From NCBI RefSeq assembly GCF_002954545.1, contig NZ_MSCH01000003.1, forward strand, positions 62,001-126,000: a stretch of 64,000 bases of DNA, read 5' to 3'. The DNA is from Psychrosphaera saromensis (GTDB lineage Bacteria; Pseudomonadota; Gammaproteobacteria; Enterobacterales; Alteromonadaceae). The translations under genes were made by a program, and so were the position numbers. Below, piece by piece: positions 53,284 to 62,792 of this stretch; the first letter of the stretch is position 1, and every line of letters begins with the position of its first letter. The notes beneath the pieces are model-generated. The model searched no databases. It saw only the letters and a program-made list of their open reading frames with translations, and was not told the origin of the DNA.

Positions 53284-54150
53284 TTATTTATTAGACTTTT
53301 CTCTCATATCCAAAATTGGCATATTACCGCTGCCTAAAATGGTTGCTGGTAACTTACCATCCCAATTTTGCGCTTCTGTTAACTTGATGATCAACGGATT
53401 GTTGTTTAACGCTTTGGCTTTGGCGGTAATCGACTCAGCTTCTGCTAAACCTTTAATACGAATTGATTCCGCTTCTGCAATCGCTACAAGTCTAATACCG
53501 TCCGCTTTGGCTTTTGCCGTATTAACATCACGCTGAGCTTCTAGGTTTTGTCTTGCTAATTTATGTTTTTCAGCATCAGCAAGGTTTTTTTCTGTTTGCT
53601 TAGTTTCAATAGACGTTAAGTATTTTGCAGGCAATTTAATGTCTTCAATTTGAATGTTATCAACCGTTACTGGGAAGCTTTTCATTTCTTCAATTAAGTT
53701 TGCTTCAATGGCTTGGATTGCACCAGCACGGTCTTGAATTAACTTTTCAGCATCGTATTGAGGAATAACGTCTTTAGTGGCAGAACGGAATCTAGGATCT
53801 AAAATTCGGTTTTCAAATTGCGTAAGACCACCGTATTGTCTAAATAAATCTAGCGCAGCTGCTTTATCCACCGTCCAGTTCACTGAAACACTGATAGTAA
53901 CTGGCATTTGCTCTTTGGTGCTTGATGCCATTCTTTCTTCGTTCTTACGTGTTCTTACTTCTATTTCTTCAACGCTGTCGATAAATGGAATTTTAAAATG
54001 CAAACCTGGGTTAACTTGTTGCTTAGCTTCACTAAAACGTTTCACAATACCGATATGGCCTTCATTTACTGTATAAATAGATCCCATAACACCAATCACA
54101 CCAACTAAAATGCCAGCGATTGTTTTTACTGGAATATTTACTTTCTTCAT
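53284..54150 (-). CDS. SPFH (prohibitin/HflC-like) membrane protein
   Basis: 288 residues. One N-terminal helix (AGILVGVIGVMGSIY), the PHB core (YTVNEGHIGIVKRFSEAK, NPGLHFKIPFIDSVEEIEVRT), then a helical Glu/Ala-rich tail. The layout resembles prohibitin-type proteins rather than QmcA, and no NfeD gene follows. I take the ATG at 54150, which has AAAGGA six bases upstream; two in-frame ATGs (54177, 54189) precede it. It starts right after the upstream gene and is cotranscribed with it. Confidence 0.88.
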   Translation of the reverse strand: MKKVNIPVKTIAGILVGVIGVMGSIYTVNEGHIGIVKRFSEAKQQVNPGLHFKIPFIDSVEEIEVRTRKNEERMASSTKEQMPVTISVSVNWTVDKAAALDLFRQYGGLTQFENRILDPRFRSATKDVIPQYDAEKLIQDRAGAIQAIEANLIEEMKSFPVTVDNIQIEDIKLPAKYLTSIETKQTEKNLADAEKHKLARQNLEAQRDVNTAKAKADGIRLVAIAEAESIRIKGLAEAESITAKAKALNNNPLIIKLTEAQNWDGKLPATILGSGNMPILDMREKSNK

Positions 54151-54191
54151 TTCATTTCCTTTTTGAATATTACTCATATTATTTTTCATTG

Positions 54192-56129
54192 TTAATTACC
54201 CACTCTTAATTCTAACGCTTCAATTGCATCTTCCAATGCATACTTAACACTTGAGTTGGTTGGTGTTGGCAACGTTTTTAAAAACTCAATCAGCCCATCA
54301 AATACTTTCATTTTACTGATAGATTCAATGATACGTTGTTGAGCTTTGCTGTTGGTGTTTGAATATGCTTTTTTCATTCCCTCAAACGCAGGTTTGCCAA
54401 TAACGGCTAATGCATCCACTGCGGCCTCCGCAACTTGTTTGTTGCTTTCTTGTAGAGTCTTTAACATCAAGTTAATAGCTTTTGGGTTTGTGCTTTTGAT
54501 ATTGGATAATACAGTTATAAACGCTAACTCTATACGTGAACGGTAACCAGATTTATGCAACGCTTGTAGACGTTCAAATTGCTTAATAATTTCTTTCTCT
54601 GCCGAACTCGCTCTGCTGCCATAAGCCACTAAATAGTCTAAGTAAGTACCTTGTTTTCTGGCACTCAAATCTTTGTTACGACTTTGCTTAGTACATTCAA
54701 CTGGTTTACATACGTTCACAGCAGGTAAATTATATTTAAGTAAAAATAGATTTTTGTAAGACGCATGCATATTCCTAGATTCGACTAAGTAAGTAAATTC
54801 TGCTGGGTAGTCTTTTAATAAGTCATTAAGGTATTGATAATCAACACCGTCTTTTTTTACTCTGTCATTCATCAAAGGTCTTAACACTTCGTATAACGAA
54901 CTTTTAGAGCTATCAGGTAAGGTTTCAACATCATTATTATCTAAAAAGTGATGCATTACTTTGTCAGCTAATTCCACGGCGTTAAGCTCATTTGAGTCAC
55001 GCTCTACTGGTGAATGTCCCCACTGGTAAAATTTAATCACGTTTTTTGTAGTTTTATTCACATCAGTTAAATCATCTGCGTAAGTCAGGTAAAGGTTAGC
55101 TGAGAATTGATTATGCTCATTATCTTTATTATAAGTAGAGAAAGACTGGTAGATTAATAACTGAGTAACTTTAGATTTAGTAAGCGTCTTATCTTTAAAT
55201 TTTTGTTCATCCACTAATTCAATAATGTCGTTAACTTTTTCTTTATAGCTTTTAGTATCTAACGAACTGATTTCCCTAACTAAATTTTGTAATGAACGAT
55301 ACGAAGCACTTACCATTACTTTTAAAGTAATAGCCCATTCATCATTGGTTACCTTACCGCTTTGACTTATTGCATACTGAATTGCCTTTGCTGGTAGCTC
55401 TAACAATTCAGTTGATTTAATTTTGCTTAATTGGTCAAACAAAAACTCTCGGTAACCGTTTACAGGATATTGTTTATAATAAATAAGAGTATTTAAAACA
55501 CTGTACTGCCAAGCATTACATTCGTCATTAAAATTGGCTTTCATTGCCAACTCTGCCAGTATTTTATTTCTTTCTGTACTGGCGGGTTTATTTCTTAATT
55601 TTTTTACTTGGTTAGTATTAGCGTCACAAGTGTTTACCTTAGGTTTGGCAGATAAACCATTCATTGCATTGGTAATACCGTTAGGATCAACTTCAATTTC
55701 TGCTTTAATATAAAAGGTTTCGCCGTTCCACTTTTCATCTAATATTTTTGTTTTTGTTAGTGCCTGAGAAAAAGTTTTAAAATTAAGCTGCATCTCTTGC
55801 TTTAATTTACCTTGGATAACCGACTCATGATTAACAACACTCGATTGTATGTGTACTCCAACCTCTTCTATCGCGGCTTTTTGTAACTGCTCTAACGCTG
55901 CTCGTCTGGCACTGACTTTTGAGTCATTTTCACTAGCGCGGTAAGTATATTCTTTTACCATAATGACAGGTTCCCTTTGAGTCGCTTGGTCTTCAAAAGG
56001 TGCAGCTTGAACGGTAAAGGCTGCACTGAGGCTACATAAGATAAGCAAATAAGCAGTACTAAAAGAGATAAAACGTACTGAAGTAAAAAATGAAGCAAAG
56101 AGTGAAGCAAAATAAGTAGTACTGCGCAT
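54192..56129 (-). CDS. Exported protein with FlgT/LPP20-like N-domain and HEAT-like C-domain
   Basis: 645 residues. A signal peptide with an unusual repeat-like start (FASLFASFF) and a cleavage site near VQAAP. Residues 55-160 resemble the LPP20/FlgT N-domain: YTYRASENDSKVSARRAALEQ, then KAAIEEVGVHIQSS and FYIKAEIEVDPN. The long middle is helical without a recognised family, and residues 520-640 look like HEAT-type repeats (AEAAVDALAVIGKPAFEGM). It lies upstream of an SPFH gene with overlapping signals, which suggests a shared envelope function. Function unknown. Confidence 0.7.
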   Translation of the reverse strand: MRSTTYFASLFASFFTSVRFISFSTAYLLILCSLSAAFTVQAAPFEDQATQREPVIMVKEYTYRASENDSKVSARRAALEQLQKAAIEEVGVHIQSSVVNHESVIQGKLKQEMQLNFKTFSQALTKTKILDEKWNGETFYIKAEIEVDPNGITNAMNGLSAKPKVNTCDANTNQVKKLRNKPASTERNKILAELAMKANFNDECNAWQYSVLNTLIYYKQYPVNGYREFLFDQLSKIKSTELLELPAKAIQYAISQSGKVTNDEWAITLKVMVSASYRSLQNLVREISSLDTKSYKEKVNDIIELVDEQKFKDKTLTKSKVTQLLIYQSFSTYNKDNEHNQFSANLYLTYADDLTDVNKTTKNVIKFYQWGHSPVERDSNELNAVELADKVMHHFLDNNDVETLPDSSKSSLYEVLRPLMNDRVKKDGVDYQYLNDLLKDYPAEFTYLVESRNMHASYKNLFLLKYNLPAVNVCKPVECTKQSRNKDLSARKQGTYLDYLVAYGSRASSAEKEIIKQFERLQALHKSGYRSRIELAFITVLSNIKSTNPKAINLMLKTLQESNKQVAEAAVDALAVIGKPAFEGMKKAYSNTNSKAQQRIIESISKMKVFDGLIEFLKTLPTPTNSSVKYALEDAIEALELRVGN

Positions 56130-56226
56130 TGGTGTTCCCTACCGCTGTATGGGTTAAATTAAATTATTTTTGAGTTAGGTTATTTGAACGCTGTCATTTA
56201 AACGCAATTAGTAAACTATTGTTATC

Positions 56227-56544
56227 CTAACTTTGCCCTAAGACAGGACGAAAGAAGCTACGATCGTAACTTAAAATGCATTTAGTGTCTTCAGCATATT
56301 GAAATGCACTCATACACTCAGCGTCTAGCAGGGATTTTGTGCGGTATTCTTCGTAAGCCGCTAAGCTTGGAAAAGAAAACAAAGCTAATGCTTTATTATT
56401 AGCGCCTTCAGATGGTAAAAAATAACCGTGGTGTTCACCACCAAACTTATTTACTAACGGGATCCAAAGATTAGCGTAATGCTCAAACTCTTTCAGTTTG
56501 TATGGGTCAATTACGTAATTAAGATAACAAGTGATCACAGGCAT
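56227..56544 (-). CDS. NIPSNAP family protein
   Basis: 105-residue ferredoxin-fold dimer of the NIPSNAP/alpha-beta barrel group: TCYLNYVIDPYKLKEFEHYA, then LFSFPSLAAYEEYR. Bacterial members are of uncertain function, sometimes linked to monooxygenase-like folds. It follows the DUF3703 gene by 18 bases. Confidence 0.85.
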   Translation of the reverse strand: MPVITCYLNYVIDPYKLKEFEHYANLWIPLVNKFGGEHHGYFLPSEGANNKALALFSFPSLAAYEEYRTKSLLDAECMSAFQYAEDTKCILSYDRSFFRPVLGQS

Positions 56545-56562
56545 TACTCTTTCTTATTTTAG

Positions 56563-56931
56563 TTATTTGGTCATTTTTGCGGTTTTTATATAATGAGCAT
56601 GTTCAGTACTGATAGGCATAACCTTAAAAGGACTGACATTAGCGCCGCCAGTATTTCCCTCTGGCACTAAGCCTATAGCTGTCTTTGTTGCAGCACCAAA
56701 TATTCTCATAATTTGCCCCAAAAGCTCTTTAAGTTTTCTTTCTTTTAGCGCCCAGACAAACATCAAACAATGTACTTTAACGTGTAAGTATGTGGAGTTT
56801 TGACCAATCACGTGTGCATTCTCTAGGTGCTTAAATGCGTTAACTTTGTCAGCTTGAGAATAAGCAATAGAAGCTAATTGCAATTCAGCGTCAACAAACG
56901 GCTTAATGTTTTTGGTAAATGTGGAATTCAT
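56563..56931 (-). CDS. DUF3703 family protein
   Basis: 122 residues with the DUF3703 pattern: AFKHLENAHVIGQNSTYLHV, VHCLMFVWALKERKLKELLGQ, RIFGAATKTAIGLVPEGNTG and SPFKVMPIS. Members are small soluble proteins; I know of no firm function. Cotranscribed with the NIPSNAP gene. Confidence 0.82.
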   Translation of the reverse strand: MNSTFTKNIKPFVDAELQLASIAYSQADKVNAFKHLENAHVIGQNSTYLHVKVHCLMFVWALKERKLKELLGQIMRIFGAATKTAIGLVPEGNTGGANVSPFKVMPISTEHAHYIKTAKMTK

Positions 56932-57244
56932 ATTAGCCCCTGAACAATTTAACTTCTAATAAATTTAACGTCTAACTAATTAAAGAAGGAAAAGGTAATT
57001 TTTTACCTTAATTGTGCTTGCCATTGTTATACCAGTAATGGTTTTATTTATCATTAACTCAAGCTGGTTGTATGACTAAAACAAGAGCGACGGATAATAC
57101 TATTGGGTTTGAATATAAAGTCTACTAGGAAATACCCTATTGATTTTTAAGGTTAAAAGAGACAAAGTATGCGGTCAATTTACATCCAGTACGTGATCGT
57201 AATACTCAACTCTAAACTCTCAAAAAATATTTAGGACTTTTTAC
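56932..57244. promoter_or_regulatory. Divergent promoter region, DUF3703 / large secreted protein
   Basis: 313 bases. It contains AAGGTAA-TTTT-TTACCTT, a 7-bp inverted repeat at 56992-57009, about 60 bases before the DUF3703 start. No gene or RNA is supported. Confidence 0.4.
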
Positions 57245-59353
57245 ATGAAAAAATGGACATTATTTACTGCAGCTATTGTGGTATCTGGCGGGCTTCTCGC
57301 TTGGAATGCTGGTTGGTTACCAATGCAAAAATCTAACGAAAATTTAGCTTATATATCAGCAGACACAGCATATTACTTCGGTGGTACTTCTACGGATGAA
57401 ATCGCTGAATTTGTAAAAGACTACCCAATTATGCCGTCTTCGCCTAGTCAATCACAAGTTTGGCAGACGCTGTTAGAGTCAATAAATAGTGACCAAGAAA
57501 ATTCACCTAAAGTTCGTTTCTTTACTCATTTAATGAATAAATACAATGATTTTAGTGAAGGAACAATGGGCGAGCTTGCTGCATTTAGTGGTATGTCACT
57601 TACAGGTTCTTTTGCTTTCTATAGTGATGGTATAGTGCCGGTTCTACGTATGGACGTCTCTAATGAAGACGTATTTAATGCGTTAATAGAAGACGCAGTA
57701 CAAAACAGTGAATGGCAATATGAATGGCAAGATTTAGGTGCATTCAAAGCTCGTACCTGGAAATTAACCGCCGATGATAAAGAAGATGAAGCTTACTTAG
57801 CAATATCTAATCATGAAGGTAATGTGGTTATCACCTTTGTAACTAATAAAGATGACTTAATGGCTAAGCAACGCCGTTTCGGTATCGTTAAACCAGAAAT
57901 GTCATTAGCGACTAACTCAACGGTTAAAGACTTAAAAAATCGTTACAGCTACACTGACAGTATGGTTGGTTTCATTCAATTTGACCAGATTGCTCAAGCA
58001 ATATTATCACCTGAAAGTAACAGCCTAGGCCGTGACTTAATAACTTACTTACCTCAAGACCAGTTTGCTCAATTCCAAAATAGCATAACAGCTGAATGTA
58101 AAACTGAATATGGTCAACTTGCTGATTCAATGCCACGTTTTGTAATGGGTTACCAATCTTATGATATTAATGGCAACAGCATAGAGTTTGATATGCACTC
58201 GGCATTCGAGTTAACAAATACTGCAGTTGTTAGTGAACTACAAAAAATGCAAGGTCACTTACCTATGCATAGCACAACATCTAAAGATAAAATATTCGCA
58301 ATGGGTGTAGGTGTAAATGCAGATAACATAGGTCCGGCAGTGACCGCATTATGGACGCAACTAACTACCACAGAATATAATTGTAGTGAATTACAAATGG
58401 TTCAATACATGGCTCGTGAACAAAATCCGGCTATGTTAGGTATGATGACAGCAATGGCTCAAGGCGTTAAAGGCGTTGGTGTTTCTTTGTTTGATATCAC
58501 TATGAGTGAAAATGGTCCTCTACCACAAGGTATAGACTTTATTGCAAGCATTGCGACTGAAAATCCTGCGACATTATTAAATATGGCAAAAATGTTACCA
58601 TTTTTCGCTGATTTAAACTTATCTGACGATGGCACTCCAGCACTATTAAACTTGCCTATGCTACCACCAACAATTGAGTTAAAAGCCGCTATTAAAGGCA
58701 AACATCTTGTCGTGTTTTCAGGTGAGAAATCTGAGCAAGTTGCTAATGAACAATCTAGTGAGTCAATCGACAGTAATGGTTTACTTAGTATGGCATTTAA
58801 CTACCGTGAGATTTCACAGCTAATCACTTCAAAAACATTCAATAGCTTATCGTCTAACATGGGCGGAGTTGATACTTGTACTGAACAATATGAAATGGCT
58901 CACATGTTTAGCAGCTTACAAATGGATATGAGCATGGTTACTAGTGTAGAAACTGATGGCTTAGTGACAAAATATGCAGGAAGTATGGATAAGCCTTTAG
59001 CGGTAAGTAACGAAGTTGCAGGTAAATACCGCGTTGAATATATGGATGAAAATTGTGAATGGACAGGTACCACTGTTGACGATTTAAAAGCTGACGGTAC
59101 AGGTTATTACGAGTCTAAATCTGATAATAACTCGTGTAACTTATATGAATCAAACTACACATGGGCTAAAAAAGGTAATACTTTAGAGCTTAACGGTAGC
59201 GACCAAATTCGTGATACATGTGACCAAGAATTCAATGAAGCAACTCAAGAAACTTACACATGTCATTTGATCAATGTAAAAGCTGATAGCTTTCAATGCT
59301 TATTTGACCCAGCTACAGATTACACTAGCTTGTCTCGTTACACGCGTATGTAA
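57245..59353 (+). CDS. Large exported protein of unknown function
   Basis: 702 residues with an N-terminal signal or anchor helix (KKWTLFTAAIVVSGGLLAW) and no other membrane segment. The body is acidic and rich in Asp, Ser and Met. It contains repeated strand-rich blocks (SFAFYSDGIVPVLRMDVSN and a later MGVGVNADNIGPAV) reminiscent of DUF3352-type adhesion-like proteins, but I cannot assign a family. The C-terminal 120 residues form a distinct Cys-containing domain (CEWTGTTVDDLKADGTGYYE ... CHLINVKADSFQC). It is flanked by its own terminator and appears monocistronic. Confidence 0.75.
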   Translation: MKKWTLFTAAIVVSGGLLAWNAGWLPMQKSNENLAYISADTAYYFGGTSTDEIAEFVKDYPIMPSSPSQSQVWQTLLESINSDQENSPKVRFFTHLMNKYNDFSEGTMGELAAFSGMSLTGSFAFYSDGIVPVLRMDVSNEDVFNALIEDAVQNSEWQYEWQDLGAFKARTWKLTADDKEDEAYLAISNHEGNVVITFVTNKDDLMAKQRRFGIVKPEMSLATNSTVKDLKNRYSYTDSMVGFIQFDQIAQAILSPESNSLGRDLITYLPQDQFAQFQNSITAECKTEYGQLADSMPRFVMGYQSYDINGNSIEFDMHSAFELTNTAVVSELQKMQGHLPMHSTTSKDKIFAMGVGVNADNIGPAVTALWTQLTTTEYNCSELQMVQYMAREQNPAMLGMMTAMAQGVKGVGVSLFDITMSENGPLPQGIDFIASIATENPATLLNMAKMLPFFADLNLSDDGTPALLNLPMLPPTIELKAAIKGKHLVVFSGEKSEQVANEQSSESIDSNGLLSMAFNYREISQLITSKTFNSLSSNMGGVDTCTEQYEMAHMFSSLQMDMSMVTSVETDGLVTKYAGSMDKPLAVSNEVAGKYRVEYMDENCEWTGTTVDDLKADGTGYYESKSDNNSCNLYESNYTWAKKGNTLELNGSDQIRDTCDQEFNEATQETYTCHLINVKADSFQCLFDPATDYTSLSRYTRM

Positions 59354-59423
59354 TAATAAGTTAGGTTCTATAATTTTGTAACTGCGATAGTTGCACATGT
59401 TATATGACAGTATGCTTGATATG

Positions 59424-59466
59424 AAAACGGCACATAAACCTAATGATTTATGTGCCGTTTTTTTAT
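59424..59466 (+). terminator. Intrinsic terminator after the large secreted protein
   Basis: 15-bp stem AAAACGGCACATAAA/TTTATGTGCCGTTTT, eight-base loop, seven Ts. Confidence 0.93.
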
Positions 59467-59560
59467 GTCTTTTATTTACAATAACTAGCGTATTTCACTA
59501 GAGACTGTTTATCTTGTTAGCTCTTACTTTCATTCTAACAGGTAAATTAAGACGACCTAG

Positions 59561-60001
59561 TTATTCACTTTCATTAACCGTTTCTTGGTCTTTTAAGTCC
59601 ATTAGCAAGTCATGGATCTCTGCCTTTAATTCTTTATCAACTATTTTATTGCTGCTTACCTTAGCTTTCTCTAAATACTCTATTGCGCTGTCTTTCTCAC
59701 CTAGTTCTAATTTTAATAATGCAGTCGAATAAGCGATTGATGACAAGAAGTCTTTTGAATTTATCTCTTGAGCTTTCGTTAAGGCTTTGTCGTAAATAGT
59801 GATAGCCAGCTCTAAATCATCTGTGAAGTCGGCTAGAGTTTCCCATTGAACAGGGTGATCTTTGTCAGTGTTGTCGTTGTCGTCACACACTTGTTTTAAT
59901 TCTTGATAACTTTTATCAAAACGAACTTGATCTTTTTTCTGTACGGCGACCATTAACTCTTCTGCCAGAGAATGTACGTGTGTATATATTTTTGTATTCA
60001 T
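59561..60001 (-). CDS. Small TPR-like protein
   Basis: 146-residue acidic soluble protein made of helix pairs. The last half fits two TPR-like units (AITIYDKALTKAQEINSKDF, LLKLELGEKDSAIEYLEKAK). There is no signal peptide. I do not recognise a specific family. It lies between two unrelated genes on its own, and its start has only a weak ribosome binding site. Confidence 0.68.
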   Translation of the reverse strand: MNTKIYTHVHSLAEELMVAVQKKDQVRFDKSYQELKQVCDDNDNTDKDHPVQWETLADFTDDLELAITIYDKALTKAQEINSKDFLSSIAYSTALLKLELGEKDSAIEYLEKAKVSSNKIVDKELKAEIHDLLMDLKDQETVNESE

Positions 60002-60094
60002 GATTTACTCTATTTTAAGCAATACAATTTGCATTACTGTTTATTTTTAAAAATATTAATGCCAATTTTAACTGGCCATAGTTATAACAAAGAC

Positions 60095-61171
60095 TTACCA
60101 GCTAATAGTCACAACAACATCATTAGCACCAACACCCCAGCATTGACTATCTGAGCAAGCAATTGCCCAAATATCTAAGTCTGATAGTTTTTTCCAGCTG
60201 AGGTTGTCTTTAAGCAGGTTTTTACTGCTAGTGGTAGTTCTACTTGCACTCGCGTCTTCATAGCTAGTTTCAGTGTATTTTTCACTTTTATTCATCACGG
60301 CAATCCCTTGTGGGCTTGTGATCAATACATGTTTTTCAGTTATGGCGGAACCATAAACTGCGCCATTAAATGGCGATACAGGTAATGGCATCCATTTAGA
60401 TTTAGTTAACGAATATTTGTAACCTACCGCCGGCGCCTCTTTTGTTTTTAAACTGCCACCAAAGGTATATAAATTATTTTCATCAAACTGTACGGTAAAA
60501 ATACCCGCAGCTTCGCCACCGTCATACGGAGAAGGAATTGACTGCCAAGCTTGATCTGCTTTCTTGATTAACAACCGTGGGGTTTCAGCATTGCCAGTAC
60601 CAATTGCAATGTCACCTTTATCATTATGATTTAAACAAGTGCCACTCGATGCAAAACCACCTTCATCTTCTTGTGCTGCAAAAGGTAAGGTTACTGCTTT
60701 CCATGATTTTGCTCCGTCCGTGGTTTTTAACATAGAAAACTTCTCATTGACCGAGTCACCATATAACCAACCTGTTGAGTCATCTAACATGCTAAAGCAA
60801 TCATAAAAAGTAGACTTGTTTCCACCCTGATTAGTTAATATCCAAGATTCGCCCGCATTTTTTGACATATACAGTTTTGAGTCAGCGCCTTCGCCTGCAC
60901 TCATTAAAATGATAGTGTCGTTAACCACTTGGATATCTCTAAACTGTAAAGCCTTACTTGTATTAGGAGTGTTTACCGCACTCCATGACTCACCGGAGTC
61001 GACAGAATGATAAACGGCAGAGTTAGTTCCGCTTACCCATAAACCACCTTTTTCATCAATAGAAATAGCTTGAAAACGATTACCCTCTGATATTTTTTGT
61101 GTGGTGACAACAAAGTCAGCTGCCACAGAGCCAAAGCTCATAAGTAGGGAAAATAATATAACGTTCTTCAT
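60095..61171 (-). CDS. Exported beta-propeller (YCF48/sialidase-like) protein
   Basis: 358 residues with a signal peptide (KNVILFSLLMSFGSVAADF). Repeated Ser/Asp-box-like blades (HSVDSGESWSAVNTP, MSKNAGESWILTNQGG, KTTDGAKSWKAVTLP) and GGLWVSGTNS mark a YCF48-type propeller. Four Cys occur late. No catalytic residues of sialidases are evident. The start is the ATG at 61171 with AGGAG upstream; a longer reading to 61252 is not preferred. Confidence 0.82.
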   Translation of the reverse strand: MKNVILFSLLMSFGSVAADFVVTTQKISEGNRFQAISIDEKGGLWVSGTNSAVYHSVDSGESWSAVNTPNTSKALQFRDIQVVNDTIILMSAGEGADSKLYMSKNAGESWILTNQGGNKSTFYDCFSMLDDSTGWLYGDSVNEKFSMLKTTDGAKSWKAVTLPFAAQEDEGGFASSGTCLNHNDKGDIAIGTGNAETPRLLIKKADQAWQSIPSPYDGGEAAGIFTVQFDENNLYTFGGSLKTKEAPAVGYKYSLTKSKWMPLPVSPFNGAVYGSAITEKHVLITSPQGIAVMNKSEKYTETSYEDASASRTTTSSKNLLKDNLSWKKLSDLDIWAIACSDSQCWGVGANDVVVTISW

Positions 61172-61303
61172 AACCGCTCCTAAGGTAAAACAGCATGTTA
61201 TAACAAGTTTGCTTGCAAGACTCGTTATAATTAAATGTTGATTACTACTCAATTATATAAGTAAGAAAAACAGTTACAAAACTCACTGTCCACTGATTAA
61301 AAA

Positions 61304-61356
61304 CGGACACTTTTACTGAGCTTCCGGACACTTTCCACTGTCCGGTCGGACACTTT
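61304..61356. promoter_or_regulatory. Three helically phased CGGACACTTT repeats
   Basis: CGGACACTTT occurs three times, at 61304, 61325 and 61347, spaced 21 and 22 bases, two turns of the helix. CCGGACA (61324) and TGTCCGG (61339) form an inverted repeat, and another TGTCC is at 61287. The array lies about 80-150 bases before the sigma-54 start, as expected for enhancer sites of a sigma-54 activator. Confidence 0.75.
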
Positions 61357-61406
61357 AAAAATCATAAAAATACAAAAAAACATTATAAAACAGACGGTTA
61401 ATCTTT

Positions 61407-61422
61407 TGGCACGTCACTGGCA
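61407..61422 (+). promoter_or_regulatory. Sigma-54 promoter of the efflux operon
   Basis: TGGCACGTCACTGGCA has a perfect -24 element TGGCACG and a -12 TGGCA in place of TTGCA, with the GG and GC dinucleotides at the proper 12-base distance. Transcription would start near 61433, 28 bases before the ATG of the adaptor gene. Confidence 0.85.
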
Positions 61423-61460
61423 ATACCTTAGATATATTATTCAACACGACTGAAAAAATT

Positions 61461-62729
61461 ATGATCAACAATACCAGCGGACAAGATGAAGTTATCAGCC
61501 AAACCATAAGTGCAAAACCATGGAAAAAGATAATGATTACCTTATTAATCACGGTTGCCATTATCTGGATTAGCTTACCAACATTAAGCCAATGGATGGG
61601 TGGAGTACCTAGTGTTGATGCGCAAACTATTAGCCGAGCAAAAGTATTTAAAGGCACGCTCATTAGAGATGTTGCTGTTAATGGTAAGTTAGTGGCAGCC
61701 AACGCACCAACACTTTATAGCTCAGAAGCAGGCCAAGTGACTTTATTAGCTAAACCCGGTGACTTAGTTAAAAAGGACACTATAGTAGCGACTATTTTAA
61801 GTCCTGAATTACAATCTACAGTCAAACAAGCAACAGCCACATTAGAGCGTCTAAAAATAGAAGCAAGTCGTGGAGAATTAAGCGATAACGAAGCGTTACT
61901 TGATTTAGAGCGTAGCCTAGACTCAGCTCAAATTACTTACAATGCCAGTGTTAGAGAGCTCACTCGTGCTGAACTGTCATTTGATAAACAAGTGATAAGC
62001 GAACTAGAACTAGTCACCAGACGTGACACAAAAACTGAAAGTGAATTGCTGTTAAAACATGCTCACAAACGTGTTGAGTTATCTAAAAAACGCTTAGCCT
62101 TTGAAAGCCAAACTCGTACGTTTTTTGTTAAAAGCCAACAACTTGTGGTTGACGAATTACAACGTCGTGTTGAATTACTGAATGTTAGAGCGCCTGTAAC
62201 TGGTGTAGTGGGTAACTGGTTAGTGCAAAAGAAAGAACGAGTTACTGATGCTCAATCAATTATGACCATTGTTGATTTAAGCCAATACGAAGCTGAACTA
62301 AATGTCCCAGAATTCTACGCCGATGACTTAGGATTAGGCTTAGATGTACAAATCACTATCTCTGGTAAGTCTCTATTAGGCAAGGTGATTTCAATCTCCC
62401 CTGAAGTTAAAAATAGCCAGGTAGCAGTAAGAGTTTCTATCGCTGATATTAGTGATATCCAACTACGTCAAAATCAGCGCTTAAATGCGCGCATTGAATT
62501 TGAGAAAAAAGACAACGTATTAATGGTAAAACGCGGAGGCTTTTTAGCTAGTAACGCGGGTAAAGCAGCTTATGTTATCACTGATAATAACGCTGACAGA
62601 AAGCCAATCTCAATAGGTTCACAAAGTGTTGAATTTATTGAAATAATATCAGGATTAAATGCAGGAGATGAGATCATAATTTCATCTACAGAAGAGTTTG
62701 ATGCTCACCCAGCCATCTTATTAAATTAA
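61461..62729 (+). CDS. Efflux periplasmic adaptor (HlyD/MacA-like)
   Basis: 422-residue membrane fusion protein linking an inner-membrane ABC pump to an outer-membrane channel. N-terminal helix (KIMITLLITVAIIWISL), a lipoyl-type half (VAVNGKLVAAN, LYSSEAGQVTLLAKPGDLVK), a coiled-coil hairpin of about 150 residues, the second lipoyl half (VRAPVTGVVGNWLVQKKERV-type LNVRAPVTGVV) and barrel domains. First gene of a sigma-54-driven operon with the ATPase 63 bases downstream. Confidence 0.92.
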   Translation: MINNTSGQDEVISQTISAKPWKKIMITLLITVAIIWISLPTLSQWMGGVPSVDAQTISRAKVFKGTLIRDVAVNGKLVAANAPTLYSSEAGQVTLLAKPGDLVKKDTIVATILSPELQSTVKQATATLERLKIEASRGELSDNEALLDLERSLDSAQITYNASVRELTRAELSFDKQVISELELVTRRDTKTESELLLKHAHKRVELSKKRLAFESQTRTFFVKSQQLVVDELQRRVELLNVRAPVTGVVGNWLVQKKERVTDAQSIMTIVDLSQYEAELNVPEFYADDLGLGLDVQITISGKSLLGKVISISPEVKNSQVAVRVSIADISDIQLRQNQRLNARIEFEKKDNVLMVKRGGFLASNAGKAAYVITDNNADRKPISIGSQSVEFIEIISGLNAGDEIIISSTEEFDAHPAILLN

Positions 62730-62792
62730 AAAATCGTTTAAACGAACAACCAAATTTAGTTAACAAAACTTAAAAAAATTAGGAATAAAATT

